Shown here: positions 47,739 through 58,400 of the stretch, in pieces | Numbering within the stretch: the first letter of the stretch is position 1 | Layout of the letters: every line of letters starts with the position of its first letter | Program-made: the position numbers and the translations under genes | Source of the DNA: Glandiceps talaboti | Taxonomy: Eukaryota > Hemichordata > Enteropneusta > Spengelidae | DNA length: 64,000 nucleotides | Direction: 5' to 3' | NCBI RefSeq assembly: GCF_964340395.1 | Contig: NC_135569.1 | Location: 3,766,540-3,830,539, forward strand | Notes under the pieces: model-generated | Databases searched by the model: none | Seen by the model: only the letters and a program-made list of their open reading frames with translations | What the model was told of the DNA's origin: nothing

Positions 47739-48904
47739 TTTGAACATTGACCAGGGTAATTTTTTGTTTGATTGTGTACAACTTGGTTTGCATGTGGTAC
47801 AATTTACTGTGTTGTGAAAATGCTTGTCTATCAAAAGTTCTCCAACGTGGACTTCATGTAAACATATTAAAGGTCAGTACAGAAACATTACTCCATACTG
47901 TAACTGGTAAATATTCAACAAACCTTTGTTATTTGAAAATATTTACATTTTGGTGTTTTTAATAGACAACACAATAGGGAGAGGAGACCTCACGAATGTC
48001 AACATTATGTTAGGAATGGAAATATTTTCTTTCGAACAATGTTGATATTGCAATAGTTTATGCTGAGGTACTTTCATTTTAACTGATAGCTTTGAGACTT
48101 TGAGACCATTAAGTTATTTTGGTGAAAAGTTTTTCAGTGCTGCAGTATTGTACAAGGAAGTTGATGTGTTATTGGTTAAAATGCTATCTTTTGAACAATA
48201 CTGGTATTTGAACAAACTATGTCGTATGGCTCTTTGGTGCTTATGCATGTAGCCTGCAAAATAAACCAAATCATGGATTTTCATATTTTGCTATTTGTGT
48301 CTGCTGACACCCATGAGGCACTGTAAATCCATGGGAAGGACTTCCACTAAACAATGAATGAAGAACAAGTTTCAAATTGGTTCAAATATATGTCACAGGA
48401 ATCAGCATAACGTATGTGATGTAAAATCATGAAATGACTCTCCAGAACCCAGAATGTACGAAAATGACTTGAGTCATGTTCCCCATTAATAAGTTTATGA
48501 CAGAAACAAAAGTGCATTTGGCTCTAAAGTGTATTTAAAAAATGATGGTAATTGCAGTATTTTGGCGTCTGATAGTTTCTGATGCAATTTTGTAAATTTT
48601 ATTGGTCATTGTTTACCTCAACAAAGAACTGTTGTACAGATTGTTGTGTACAGGTGTTCCACCTACAGGCAGGTGATGAACGTTCAGGGGATTTTCTGGA
48701 TGACGGAAGATGAGTTTTGCCCTGAGTGGTCTTTTACCAGTAAACGTTCTGGATCAGTAAACATGTGACGGTAAAACTTTCCTTGCCAATTTTCTGACAG
48801 ATTATAGGGTAATTCAGATGAACAACCCCCTCCCCCAAAATATTTTACCCGTGTTTCTGTGTTTCTGTACCTTTGATGCCCACTTTGAACTAGGATCCAA
48901 AATC
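47739..48904. other. No gene seen
   Basis: No supported feature; short AT-rich frames only. Confidence 0.35.
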
Positions 48905-49310
48905 GAGGTGAGCGGAATGGTTGTTTGGCAGAGCTATAGAAAAAAGTTGATGTACCATAGACTGTAAGATATATCGCCCTATCAGGATTCTAAACCACAA
49001 ATCGTACAGATGAAAGTTGATGCAGAACAAAATAAGCCTTGTGCATCCTCGTTCAATGACATAATTTTGGGATAAACCCAAAAATTGCAATTTGACTGCT
49101 CAGGATTATACCGACTCATAAAGAAATGAATGCACATAAGCAAACTTGTAAAGAATACACAAGTTGGCATTAAAGGCTTAGTTAGGATTAGGATTAGGAT
49201 TAAAATATAGACATGAAAAACAGCTGTCAGAGCTATAGAAAAAGTTGGTCCAGTACAAAAGAACAATCCTATAATTCTTATGTCTCCACAGATAAAATAA
49301 CACTATTGTC
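48905..49310 (-). mobile_element. Minus-strand copy and fragment of the 'ttaaaggcccatg' repeat family
   Basis: 49205-49310 reads, in reverse, through the body of the family found at 9.2, 21.2 and 50.7 kb (cagagctatagaaaaagttg, ggtccag, ggagacataagaatta on one or the other strand). A shorter fragment with gcagagctatagaaaaaagt lies at 48928-48955. A small ggatta repeat (49180-49203) sits at the edge. Between them at about 48958 tagactgtaagata hints at a remnant of the 112-bp MITE. Confidence 0.6.
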
Positions 49311-49445
49311 ATAACCCGAGACTAAATCAGAGCCCTTTAAAAATCTTCAGTGGCTCAGTCTGACATGCAATTCAGGAAAAGTTTTGATTTTTAGACATTT
49401 CCTCATTTCATAACCAAGTTTGTGACATTATAATTCATATACTAG
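49311..49445. other. No gene seen
   Basis: Short spacer without supported features. Confidence 0.35.
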
Positions 49446-49454
49446 TATTAGAAC

Positions 49455-49962
49455 TGTTCGAACGGATTTGTAGTGTGGGAGAATTTTGGTGGGAAACGGA
49501 TTTGTAGTATGGGAAGATTTTGGCGGGAAACAGATTTGTGGTGAGGGGGGGGGATTTTGGTGGGAAACGGATTTGTAGTGAGGGAGGATTTTGGTGGGAA
49601 ACAGATTTGTAGTGAGGGAGGATTTTGGTGGGAAACGGATTTGTAGTGAGGGAGGATTTTGGTGAGAAACGGATTTGTGGTGAGGGAGGATTTTGGTGAG
49701 AAACGGATTTGTAGTGAGGGAGGATTTTGGTGGGAAACGGATTTGTAGTGAGGGAGGATTTTGGTGAGAAACGGATTTGTAGTGAGGGAGGATTTTGGTG
49801 GGGAAACGGATTTGTGGTGAGGGAGGATTTTGGTGGGAAACGGATTTGTAGTGAGGGAGGATTTTGGTGGGAAACGGATTTGTAGTGAGGGAGGATTTTG
49901 GTGGGAAACGGATTTGTAGTGAGGGAGGATTTTGGTGGGAAACAGATTTGTGGTATGGTAAG
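49455..49962. repeat. 34-bp minisatellite, about 14 copies
   Basis: The unit is gggaggattttggtgggaaa followed by cggatttgtagtga, 34 bp. Variation is mostly single-base (tgggaaac/tgagaaac, gtagtg/gtggtg), plus an expanded G-run near 49545. On the minus strand the unit lacks stops in all three phases, producing a 181-codon frame of period 34 residues (NPFPTKILPHYKSVSHQNPP style). Because three units are needed to return to frame, this is a by-product of the unit, not evidence for a gene. Confidence 0.96.
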
Positions 49963-50700
49963 TAGAATGTCACCTAGATGTGTGACACAAAAACAACCTA
50001 CAGATTATTGTCATGCTCTCATTACTACTTTGTAGGGAGAAATAATCCACCATTTCACACCCAAATATCACAAAGTTGTCAATAGAAGAAATTGACTTCA
50101 AAAGAAAACAAACCTTTAGCAATCTTGGAATGCAGTGTTTGTGAAAGTGGCAACTAAAACTAACAAAACAGCAGATAAGAACAAAAGAGGATAAGTATGA
50201 AGGCAATACGTATCAAAGTTCTAGGTTACTGTCACAGAATTAGAAGAAAAATAAAAAATAAAAAATCTTAAGGATTGTTCACACATCGGATGTCAGTGCA
50301 TCATATATAAACAGGATAACGACATATAGTATTTGTGTTCAAAATGTACTTTTTGGCCAAAAATAGTGCAGAAATCTCAAAATTTTGAATTGTTTGAAAA
50401 ATATTTTAGATTTATTTAGTTTTTAGCACTCAATATAAGTTTTGAAATGGTGACCTATTTATTATTGCAACAGAATTGAAAGAAAAAAATTAAGGGACAA
50501 CTTTTTTTTCGTCAGATATTGATGTATCATACATACATAAAAAGTGCAATAAGATCTCACATTTATTTATACTTCCCATTGCAGAAATATTTTTATTTTT
50601 CAAAATTTTTTTGCAAAAATTGTTAGAATGAGTTTTGAGTACTTGCTGGTCAGCAAAGGTAATCTAACATACATTGTACATACTACATGTGTCTTTTAAA
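49963..50700. other. No gene seen
   Basis: AT-rich, no supported feature. Confidence 0.35.
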
Positions 50701-50707
50701 GACCTTT

Positions 50708-50880
50708 GACTTAAAGGCCCATGTTTCAGTCCCAGGTTTTCACATTAGTGTTGTCTCATCAGTGGAGCCGTAAGCATTCTTTTGTTCTGGATGAACTTTT
50801 GTTATAACTCTACCAGACAGCTGTTTTTCACACCTAAATTTTAAACCTTGTCCGAAATAAGCCCTAAATGCCAAATTTTA
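50708..50880 (+). mobile_element. Copy of the 'ttaaaggcccatgtttcag' interspersed repeat
   Basis: ttaaaggcccatgtttcagt, cccaggttttcacattagtg, catcagtggagccgtaag and ctaccagacagctgttttt follow in the same order as in the 9.2-kb copy. The head occurs once here, so single-head is probably the ancestral form. Confidence 0.75.
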
Positions 50881-51435
50881 ATATTTTTATTTAAAAAATG
50901 ATAGATTGTTGTATAATTTTAGCCTATTATTACCCATGAAAGAAAATCAAAATCATGCTGAAAAAAAAGTGAAGAAAAAAAAATCAAAATTCCAGCTGAA
51001 AAAGTGAAGCAAATAAGTCAAACCTCGAGATACTGCTAAGTTGTCTGCTATGTGTAAAACAGGACATTTCATGAAGACCTAAGTGGTTTATAGTGACATA
51101 AAACAGTCTCAAACAAATTGAAATTTGTGAGACATCAGTTATATTTATTGTATGTTTTATCAAAGTTGAACAATTTTATGAATTTTTTTTGAGCTCTGAT
51201 AGCAAGTTAATGATGATGCCCATTTAGTTGATAAATTATTTACCTTAGGTATGGAGGAAAACTGTAACCTAAAGTAAAGTGTCAAAGTGGATTAACTTGA
51301 TGTATAAATCTCTGAAATTTTAATGTTTGGAGTGACATGAAATTGTGGCATTTTATCGACTATTCTTTATTATGAGTTGTGTGTTAGTGATATTTTACTG
51401 CACTTACATTAGTTTGTTTACCCATTATTCTTATT
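50881..51435. other. No gene seen
   Basis: AT-rich, no supported feature. Confidence 0.35.
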
Positions 51436-51439
51436 TACT

Positions 51440-52010
51440 TATATCACAGAAAGAGTGAAATTTACCAGCTTCCATACTTAAAAGTTGTTGCCAGGTTTTT
51501 TTTAGCATTTTAGTGACCCACTGTTTGTATTCATGCAATTTGTACATGTGCTCTTAGTAAGTCTTACCCCATCATTCAAATTTGCTAACACCATAGCTGA
51601 AGTGAAAATATATCAGCTTCCATCTATGAAAGTTGTTGCCATGATTTTTGCAGCAGTTTAATGATCGACCGTCACCGTTCTTACTTGTAAATGTGTACTC
51701 CCTTCAGTATGTTAGCATTCAATCAGGTATTCATACATCTCAGCCGAAGTGAAAATACCAGCTTCCATCTATGAAATTTATCGTAGGGGTTCCAAATCCC
51801 ATAAAAATCAAAGGTATGGTGTGTGTTAAACTTTTGCCATAATTTTAACTCGACCGGGTTCTGTTACGTGATCATTCAGATTTGCTTACACCATAACCAT
51901 GATAACTGAAGTGAACTTTACCTGCAGCTTCCTTCTACGAAAGTTGTTGCCGGGGTTACTCAGTCACATCGAAAACACTAAGGAATGGTGTGTGTTAGAC
52001 TTTGGCATTA
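51440..52010. repeat. ~145-bp degenerate tandem array, 4 copies
   Basis: cagcttcca recurs near 51468, 51613, 51757 and 51927, each time preceded by gaagtgaa.at and usually followed by a tatgaaagttgttgcc-type block. Strongly diverged. Confidence 0.7.
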
Positions 52011-52329
52011 AAAGAGTAAACTTTGCATCGTCGTATGTCAACAGAGGCTTTGTGCATCGATTTTAAAACTAGGACATGTAACTTGACCCCCAACATTGTT
52101 CATGCAAAGAAGGTATTTTCAGGTGCCATTTAGAAAAGTTCATGTACATTAATTGTTCGGAAATCACAGAATGAAGTGACAGAGATTCGTGCCAAAGTTT
52201 TACACAAGTAAGTGTCGGCCTGTGTAATGTCCTGCTTAATTGCGTCTGTCTCGAAGTGTGCCCCTAGTGAATAGAAAATTACCTGTATGAGCTATGCACA
52301 CGTATTGATCAATCACCAGTTTAGCAATT
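52011..52329. other. No gene seen
   Basis: Single-copy sequence; no supported feature. Confidence 0.3.
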
Positions 52330-52596
52330 CATTGAGCGGGGTGAGGGCAACAAAGTATTTTATTTGTATGGCCCCCACTTTGGACTAAGACAGAGAACAA
52401 AAACAGCATAGGTTTATGTTGGGTAACTTATGCAGAGTTTGGCTTGTTTAGACTGCTCAGCAGAGCTTGCACTGCCCCCAGGCCAGATTGTTATCAGTGG
52501 AATCATTGAAAGGCTCTGCAGCCTTCAATGAGGACAGACAGAACAGAAAGGGGCCAGAAGCTGTTCTCTTCTTGCCTGGTGTCCCTCCTATTTCAG
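52330..52596. other. Less AT-rich unique stretch, possible regulatory DNA
   Basis: No repeats, composition shifted toward GC, and a compact hairpin cattgaa-a-ggct-ctgc-agcc-ttcaatg at 52504-52530 (11 paired bases with one bulged a). It could be promoter-proximal or conserved non-coding sequence; function is unknown. Confidence 0.3.
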
Positions 52597-52754
52597 TTTG
52601 ATATGTAACAGTTCAGCTGATTGGTGACTTTATGTTGAGGGAGGTTCGTTTTTACAACAGCAATTGAAAGTAAAGGAGTGTCAGTCAGCCGCATCTGTAG
52701 TATAGCTGATGAAACGGAGAGTGACACTGTGTATTGACAACATATCATGCAAAG
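52597..52754 (+). other. Candidate non-coding (5' UTR) exon
   Basis: A pyrimidine-rich acceptor (cttcttgcctggtgtccctc, then ctatttcag) ends at 52596, and a consensus-like donor caaag|gtaagc lies at 52754/52755. All three frames contain stops, so it cannot be an internal coding exon. An ATG eight bases before the donor (atgcaaag) could open a coding frame continued in a downstream exon. The surrounding 52330-52760 is repeat-free and visibly less AT-rich than its neighbours, which fits a transcribed or regulatory segment. Alternatively the signals are chance. No downstream coding exon could be identified. Confidence 0.3.
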
Positions 52755-52760
52755 GTAAGC

Positions 52761-53049
52761 TACTATCAGAAAACATAGCTATTTCACCGATCGCAGTCGC
52801 TTTTCATCTGCACCCAAAGACAATGGCCTTGTTACCTGTACTAAGGTGGTAAATTTTTTAAATAATAATAGCATCATTAGGTGAATGCCATAATACCAAT
52901 AGGTTGTATGTCTCCGTATGTTTAATCACTGAATGCTAACAAGAAAAGACCACAAGTCTGACAGATGTGCACTTTACCATGCCTTCAGGTGAACGCATGT
53001 AATTATTCCCTATTTTAAGGGTTTGATGAATTCACCGTAAATGATTCAA
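52761..53049. other. No gene seen
   Basis: No supported feature. Confidence 0.3.
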
Positions 53050-54146
53050 TGGCAGAATTAAAGCCATTGAACAGTTTACCAGTGAACTGTTGTAAATACA
53101 ATGTATCTAATATGCATATGATTTATCAAATATGGATACAATTTATGTAAAATGTATATACAATGTATATGATTTATCAAATATGGATACAATTTATGTA
53201 AAAATGTATATACAATGTATCTAATATGTATATGATTTATCAAATATGGATATAACTTATGTAAAATGTATATACAATATATCTAATATGTATTGTGTAT
53301 CTAATATTTGTAATGCAAAAAAGTGTATACTGGTACAAAGTGTATAGCATTAAAGCCATTGAACAGTTTACTAGTGAACTATTGTATATACAATGTATCC
53401 AATATGCATATGATTTATAAAATATCGATATGATTTGTGTAAAATGTGTATACAATGTATTTAATATGCATATGATTCATCAAATATCGATACAATTTAT
53501 GTATAATGTATATACAATGTATCTAATGTGTATATGATTTATAAAATATGGATACAGTTTATGTAAAATGTATATATAATGTATCTAATATGTACCAGTA
53601 TTATGTATCCAATATACAATGTAATGCAAAAAAGTGTATAGAATTAAAGCCCTTGAACAGTTAACAAGTGAATAGTCTATACATTGTATCTAATATGCAT
53701 GGGATTGATGAAATATCTATACAATATATGTAAAATGTATATACAATGTATCTAATATATGTATACAATGTAATATAGAAAACTATATACTGATACAATG
53801 GGTAGATTAAAAGCCATTGAAGTTTACAACTGTTTTATATATAGTGTATCTAATATTATTTGCATGTGATTGATCAGATATGTGTATATATTACATGAAT
53901 ATTTAGAATGTATAGTAGACATGTATGTATGTATGTAAACATTTTTATACAAAAAAGTATGTACTACATGTACAATGTAAAGAATTACAGCCATTGAACT
54001 GTTATACATACAATTGCATACAAATTGTCCAATATGTATGTATGAAAAATGTGTGCATGTATATATGTACAATATAATGCAAAAAAAATGCCTACTGGTA
54101 CAATGTGTATAAAATGTATATGCAATGTAGCTAATATATATATATT

Positions 54147-54201
<55 letters not shown>

Positions 54202-54260
54202 TGTATATACATACAAAATGTAATGCAAACTGTGTGTACACTTTGTATCCTTATATAATT
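53050..54260. repeat. AT-rich higher-order tandem array with (CA)n
   Basis: Short units (tacaatgtatctaatatg, atatgatttatcaaatatgg, acaatttatgtaaaatgtat) repeat within larger units marked by attaaagccattgaacagtt, seen near 53057, 53349, 53643, 53806 and, diverged, 53984. The first spacings are about 290 bp. A pure (AC)n lies at 54150-54198. The Tyr/Ile-rich frames are repeat translations. Confidence 0.85.
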
Positions 54261-54990
54261 TGGATGTGGTATGTTTCATTTTTAGGAAATGTCACCATAT
54301 GTTGTATGCCTCCAAGTAAACACATTTGCCATTATCTTTCTAGGTTTCACTTTCAGAAACTTACGACATTTATTAATAATTTAGTGTCAGGAATTGAAGC
54401 CTTTGTCATTTCTATACGGTATCAGACTTCTGTATATTTGTCGAACACGCATATATCGTTCTAGATTTCTGTAGCAATGGAGTATAAAAAATGAGCTTGA
54501 ATTTCCGAGTAGCTTAATATCCAAGTGACTAAAATTTTAACAAAAGGTACAAGTTGTTTTCCAGATTTCTAAAACTGAATATAAATGTATGAGAATGTAG
54601 ACTTTAGTTTTGGAGATATCCTGTGTTACCAGAGTGTCAGGATTCATATTAAAGTAGCAATATTTTTTGTCCGTTTCATTGTTTAAAAAAAAATAAATCA
54701 TTGCAATGTTAAAATAAAGACATTGCAACCAAACTTGTGGCATATTTAATTTTCATGTTGTCTATGAATGGTATTAATGTTGGATTATTGTACCATGTAA
54801 GTGAAAACAGAAAAAAAATCACATTGCCTCTAGCCTAGGAACTTGGATATGTGGCTTGACAGACATTGTCAGAAAACAGTGTCCTCTAGGTGACATGTTT
54901 TAGTTTGCAGAATATGAATTTTAATTTATGATTGGTGAATTAGCGATGAAATGTGTTTTGGAAGTGATGTAATAATACCAATAGATGTAG
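54261..54990. other. No gene seen
   Basis: AT-rich, no supported feature. Confidence 0.35.
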
Positions 54991-54999
54991 TTTCACTTT

Positions 55000-55375
55000 T
55001 AGTCTAGTTCCTATACGACATGTTACGAGTACTACCATTATGTCCACTCACATATAGGGAAAGTCCTTATTCTAACACAGAAATCTGTGCTACCCCTGAC
55101 TGCATTCATATAAATATGATGATGTTCTGGTATCCCCACATGATTTTAGTTTCAGACTGGAGAGGTGGAATTCCGTTAATGAGCAATTGTCTAAAGGAAC
55201 TAACCAATTGCAAATATCTGTCAATTTGTGATGGATTACTACTGACATGTGTCTTTTACCCTTTGTCCAGCAGGGGTGGCACAGATTTCTGTGCTAGAAT
55301 AAGGACTTTCCCTACATGTATATGTGAGTGGCGATGATGGTGGTAATCATAATGTGTCGTATAGGAACCAGACTA
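55000..55375. mobile_element. Long-TIR MITE family (MULE-like), copy 2
   Basis: The left arm (55000-55089) and right arm (55280-55375) are inverted copies: tagtctagttcctatacgac against gtcgtataggaaccagacta, ending inward with cacagaaatctgtg on the left and cacagatttctgtg on the right. The right arm has 6 extra bases (acatgt) and there are about a dozen mismatches. The flanks tttcacttt (54991-54999) and gttcacttc (55376-55384) agree at 7 of 9. The interior shares cattcatataaa.atgatga, catgattttagttt and tggattactactgacatgtg with copies 1 and 3, while the arms are quite different from theirs. Confidence 0.85.
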
Positions 55376-55424
55376 GTTCACTTCCTGACATAGTGTTGTT
55401 TGTCATCATCTAGATTGTCAACAG

Positions 55425-55607
55425 ATGTTCGTGCCTTTTTGCTACATTTTAAAACTAAAGTCGTTGCCTAACTCCGATCTTGAGCAATACTATAACCACA
55501 TACTGATCAGCGAGTGCCAGAGGTATGTTCGTGCCTTTGGCAATCACATTTCCTATAAGTACGCATTAGTATCCAGTGCTACGGAGCGAGGCGACGACTT
55601 TGATTAA
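55425..55607 (+). other. Short unassigned open frame, possible exon
   Basis: Sixty codons from MFVPFCYILKLKSLPNSDLE to ERGDDFD, stop. It is not repeat-derived and is less AT-rich than its surroundings. gtcaacag precedes the ATG like an acceptor, and cagag|gtatgt at about 55519 could be a donor, giving a 95-bp coding exon instead. I recognise no family. Alternative: chance frame in unique sequence next to the copy-2 MITE. Confidence 0.2.
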
Positions 55608-56035
55608 GATGAAACATAGCAAAAAAGGCATGAATGACTGTTGACAGTCTAGTCATCATCTTATGTCTTTCCGTATCAAATGAATTCTCTTTGTAGAAAA
55701 AGTTGGATGACAAATCACATGTCAAATCTGTATATTTGGGTTTCATTGTTAGTTTCAACATGAATAAGTTATTCAAAATTTTCAAACTACAGGGGAAAAT
55801 ATGTACATGTTTTTTTAAAGCATTCCCTGCAAACACAGTAAGATGCATTCAGGTGAAATGAAATACAAGACGACACTACACTTTGTCAACAATAGACAAT
55901 ATGTTCTAGCAGTCATTTGAGATTTAACATTGTAATTTACAGGAAACCAAGTCAATGAAGTCTAGACTGAACCCCCCTGATGTACTGTAACTTTGCTTGC
56001 AGTTAAAGCTGAGTGACCTCAAGAATGTATCTTTG
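55608..56035. other. No gene seen
   Basis: The 89-codon minus frame here is AT-rich and unrecognised. Confidence 0.3.
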
Positions 56036-56310
56036 TTTAGTATGAATACTTGCTTAATTGCAACATTGAAAATGAACCCTGGCTAAATTGCAACACTGTC
56101 TGTGGTGAAACCTGGCTAAATTGCAACATTGTTTTAATTAACCTTGGCTAAAATAGAACATTGTTAGCAATCAGCCCTGGCTAAATTGCAACATTGTTAG
56201 CAATCAGCCCTGGCTAAATTGCAACATTGTTAGCAATCAGCCCTGGCTAAATTGCAACATTGTTAGCAATCAGCCCTGGCTAAATTGCAACATTGTTTTA
56301 ATGAACTATA
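56036..56310. repeat. 33-bp tandem array, about 8 copies
   Basis: The unit is tagcaatcagccctggctaa plus attgcaacattgt. The four units from 56160 to 56295 are near perfect; those to the left (56050-56160) are diverged. Confidence 0.94.
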
Positions 56311-57028
56311 TTACAACACTGTTCATCCCTTTACCAAGTTCTTAGATGACATCATGGGTGATTGGATGCCACACATTTCTACAATATCAATGTTTACATT
56401 TTAAATCTGAAAGAATTTGTAGCATTTGTAAATATTCAAACAATGTACTGATAATGTGATAATGAATATGTCAACAATTTAGGAAAGAAAGTGCCAGTCA
56501 GGGACAATAGATAGATAAGTGGGTAGCTGCAACCTTGTCTGTCTACTACAGGTATTCGAAATTTGCAAATTTGTTTTCAAGTCTACATCATGAGAAGAAA
56601 TCACAGAACAAGCAAAGGTTGGTTCTGAGATGCATGGCATGAAACGATGTCCCTTGTAACGTTTAGGCCAGTTTCGTCTTTGATAGAATTTTCATTCTAC
56701 AATGATAGAAAGACACGTTGACCACATTAATTGTGAGTGATGTCATACACCAAATAATAGAGAAGGACTTTTAGCGCAAACATAAACAAACCCCCTGCTT
56801 GTATAGAATACATGGCATTGTATAGGAGACACCCACTGCATATTGGAACTGACAATACATCTATTATGAAGTTTCACTGTGGTTTCCCCATCAGCATTGC
56901 TGAGTAATCTGTTTGTACTATGGCAGACTGCAAGGAGTGTGATTCTGCCCTCATTAGCTTTCACTTTGAGAGGGGGTAGAGGGATCTCTTTGTGAAGGTA
57001 CCCTGACATGATAGGCTGATGCCAATGT
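56311..57028. other. No gene seen
   Basis: An 88-codon minus frame at 56743-57009 is unrecognised. No other signal. Confidence 0.3.
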
Positions 57029-57160
57029 TGGAAAATGCTTTTTACCTAAGGGTTCAGTCACTACTCATCTATTGACTCAAAGTGACAAGGCCCCATAGGT
57101 CACTCATATTTTTCCTGCCTGAATGAAGAAATATAATAGGAATGATATCAAATTGTAGTC
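57029..57160. mobile_element. Diverged partial relative of the 28.6-kb foldback MITE
   Basis: ggaaaatgctttttacctaa, then taggtcactcatatttttcc and gcctgaatgaagaaatataa follow the order of the inner left arm and full right arm of 28643-28781. The outer left arm is missing. Confidence 0.5.
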
Positions 57161-57596
57161 TTGAGGTTATTCATGGCATCGAATGATGGAGGATTCAAAA
57201 CCATGGAAAGCCTCTAGACAAATCATAATTTCTACCTTGTTCTGCCCATCAACTCTTCTCTGTCATCATTTAGTGACAGGTATTATTCATTACTCACCAT
57301 TTTCACTTCCTTTGAATGTTTACAACATTTTTTCCAGGATTCCAAAATGTAAACATTGTTATTGTACGGAATTCAGTCATTTGTTGTCTCACAAGATTAA
57401 AGTGCTCATTTAAAACATGTCAATATATGTTGTAGACAGTTCATTGTAGTGTGTTTTACATTTACTGAACATATTTATGCACCTTTCTGTCCAAATTTTA
57501 AAACTCAACATCTAAAATAGACATGTATTTTTGTAGTCTGGAAGATACATCATGTTGCTCCGTCTCCTGTAAGAGGGGCTGACCGATGTGTGAGTG
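57161..57596. other. No gene seen
   Basis: No supported feature. Confidence 0.35.
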
Positions 57597-57605
57597 CACC
57601 CTGTC

Positions 57606-57990
57606 TAGTCTAGAGTTCTAAACTGGTACAGTATTACGTATTAAAAACTTCATTACTTTACGAGTCTAGTCAAGGCAGTTGTTCGAGCACATATTTCTGT
57701 GCTCCCCCCAACTGTGTTCATATAAACATGATGACGTCGCATCCCCATGTGATTTTAGTTTAAACAGACTGGAGGTGGAGTCCTGGTTGGACATTTGCAT
57801 ATCAATGCAGTCCGATGACGACAGCCTGTCCATTTGTGGTGGATTACTACTGACATGTCGCTCTTAATCATGATTTGCTCACTACAGGGGAGCACCACAA
57901 TTTAACACCTTTTATAACTGCCTTGACTAGACTGGTAAAGTAATGAAGTTTTTAATACGTAATACTGTACCAGTTTAGAACTCTAGACTA
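57606..57990. mobile_element. Long-TIR MITE family (MULE-like), copy 3, nearly intact
   Basis: The arms 57606-57680 and 57916-57990 are inverted repeats identical at 74 of 75 positions (tagtctagagttctaaactg at the left end). The flank caccctgtc at 57597-57605 recurs exactly at 57991-57999, a perfect 9-bp target duplication. The interior is very similar to copy 1 (aaacagactggaggtggagt, gacatttgcatatcaatgca). Perfect duplication and near-identical arms indicate the youngest of the three copies. No transposase is encoded. Confidence 0.93.
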
Positions 57991-58034
57991 CACCCTGTCA
58001 GGTGCTAGGTGTACTGTACAAATTAGTTTTGGTG

Positions 58035-58400
58035 TTTCTAGCCCAGAGACTTACGAGCTGACTTGGAAATGTTCTTCTTATACTGTCAAGCCATAACTTG
58101 CCAAGTCAGCAGACAGGTATCCTAGTCTCATAAGCTAGTGTTAGACTATCTCAAGAAGCTCTCTATATCAAGAAAGCTTCTTGAGGTAGTAACACCAAGA
58201 CAAGTCCCTGGGTGAGAGAGCTTGAGATAGTAACTCCAAGACAAATCTATGGGCTTTAGAGCTTCTTGACATAGTAACACCAATACAGGTGCATCTCAAG
58301 AAGCTTTCTAGCCCAGAGAGTTGTCTTGGTGTTACTATCTCCAGAGACTTTTGATGTGGTTTACTTATCTCAAGAAGCTTTCTACGCCAAAATGTTCTAG
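58035..58400. repeat. 44-bp repeat family, second locus, with inverted units
   Basis: Plus-oriented gcttcttgaggtagtaacac, caagacaagtccctggg and similar units (58160-58290) are followed by minus-oriented tagcccagagagttgtcttg, gtgttactatctc (58308-58350). An isolated ctagcccagagact also occurs at 58040 and 59889. Same family as 1-397. Confidence 0.8.

Noticed and set aside
48958-48985. Another copy of the 112-bp MITE (tagactgtaagata)
   Set aside because: Only about 14 bases match convincingly; too short to call.
49455-49962. CRISPR-like array
   Set aside because: The units abut directly with no unique spacers, and the surroundings are eukaryotic. It is a minisatellite.
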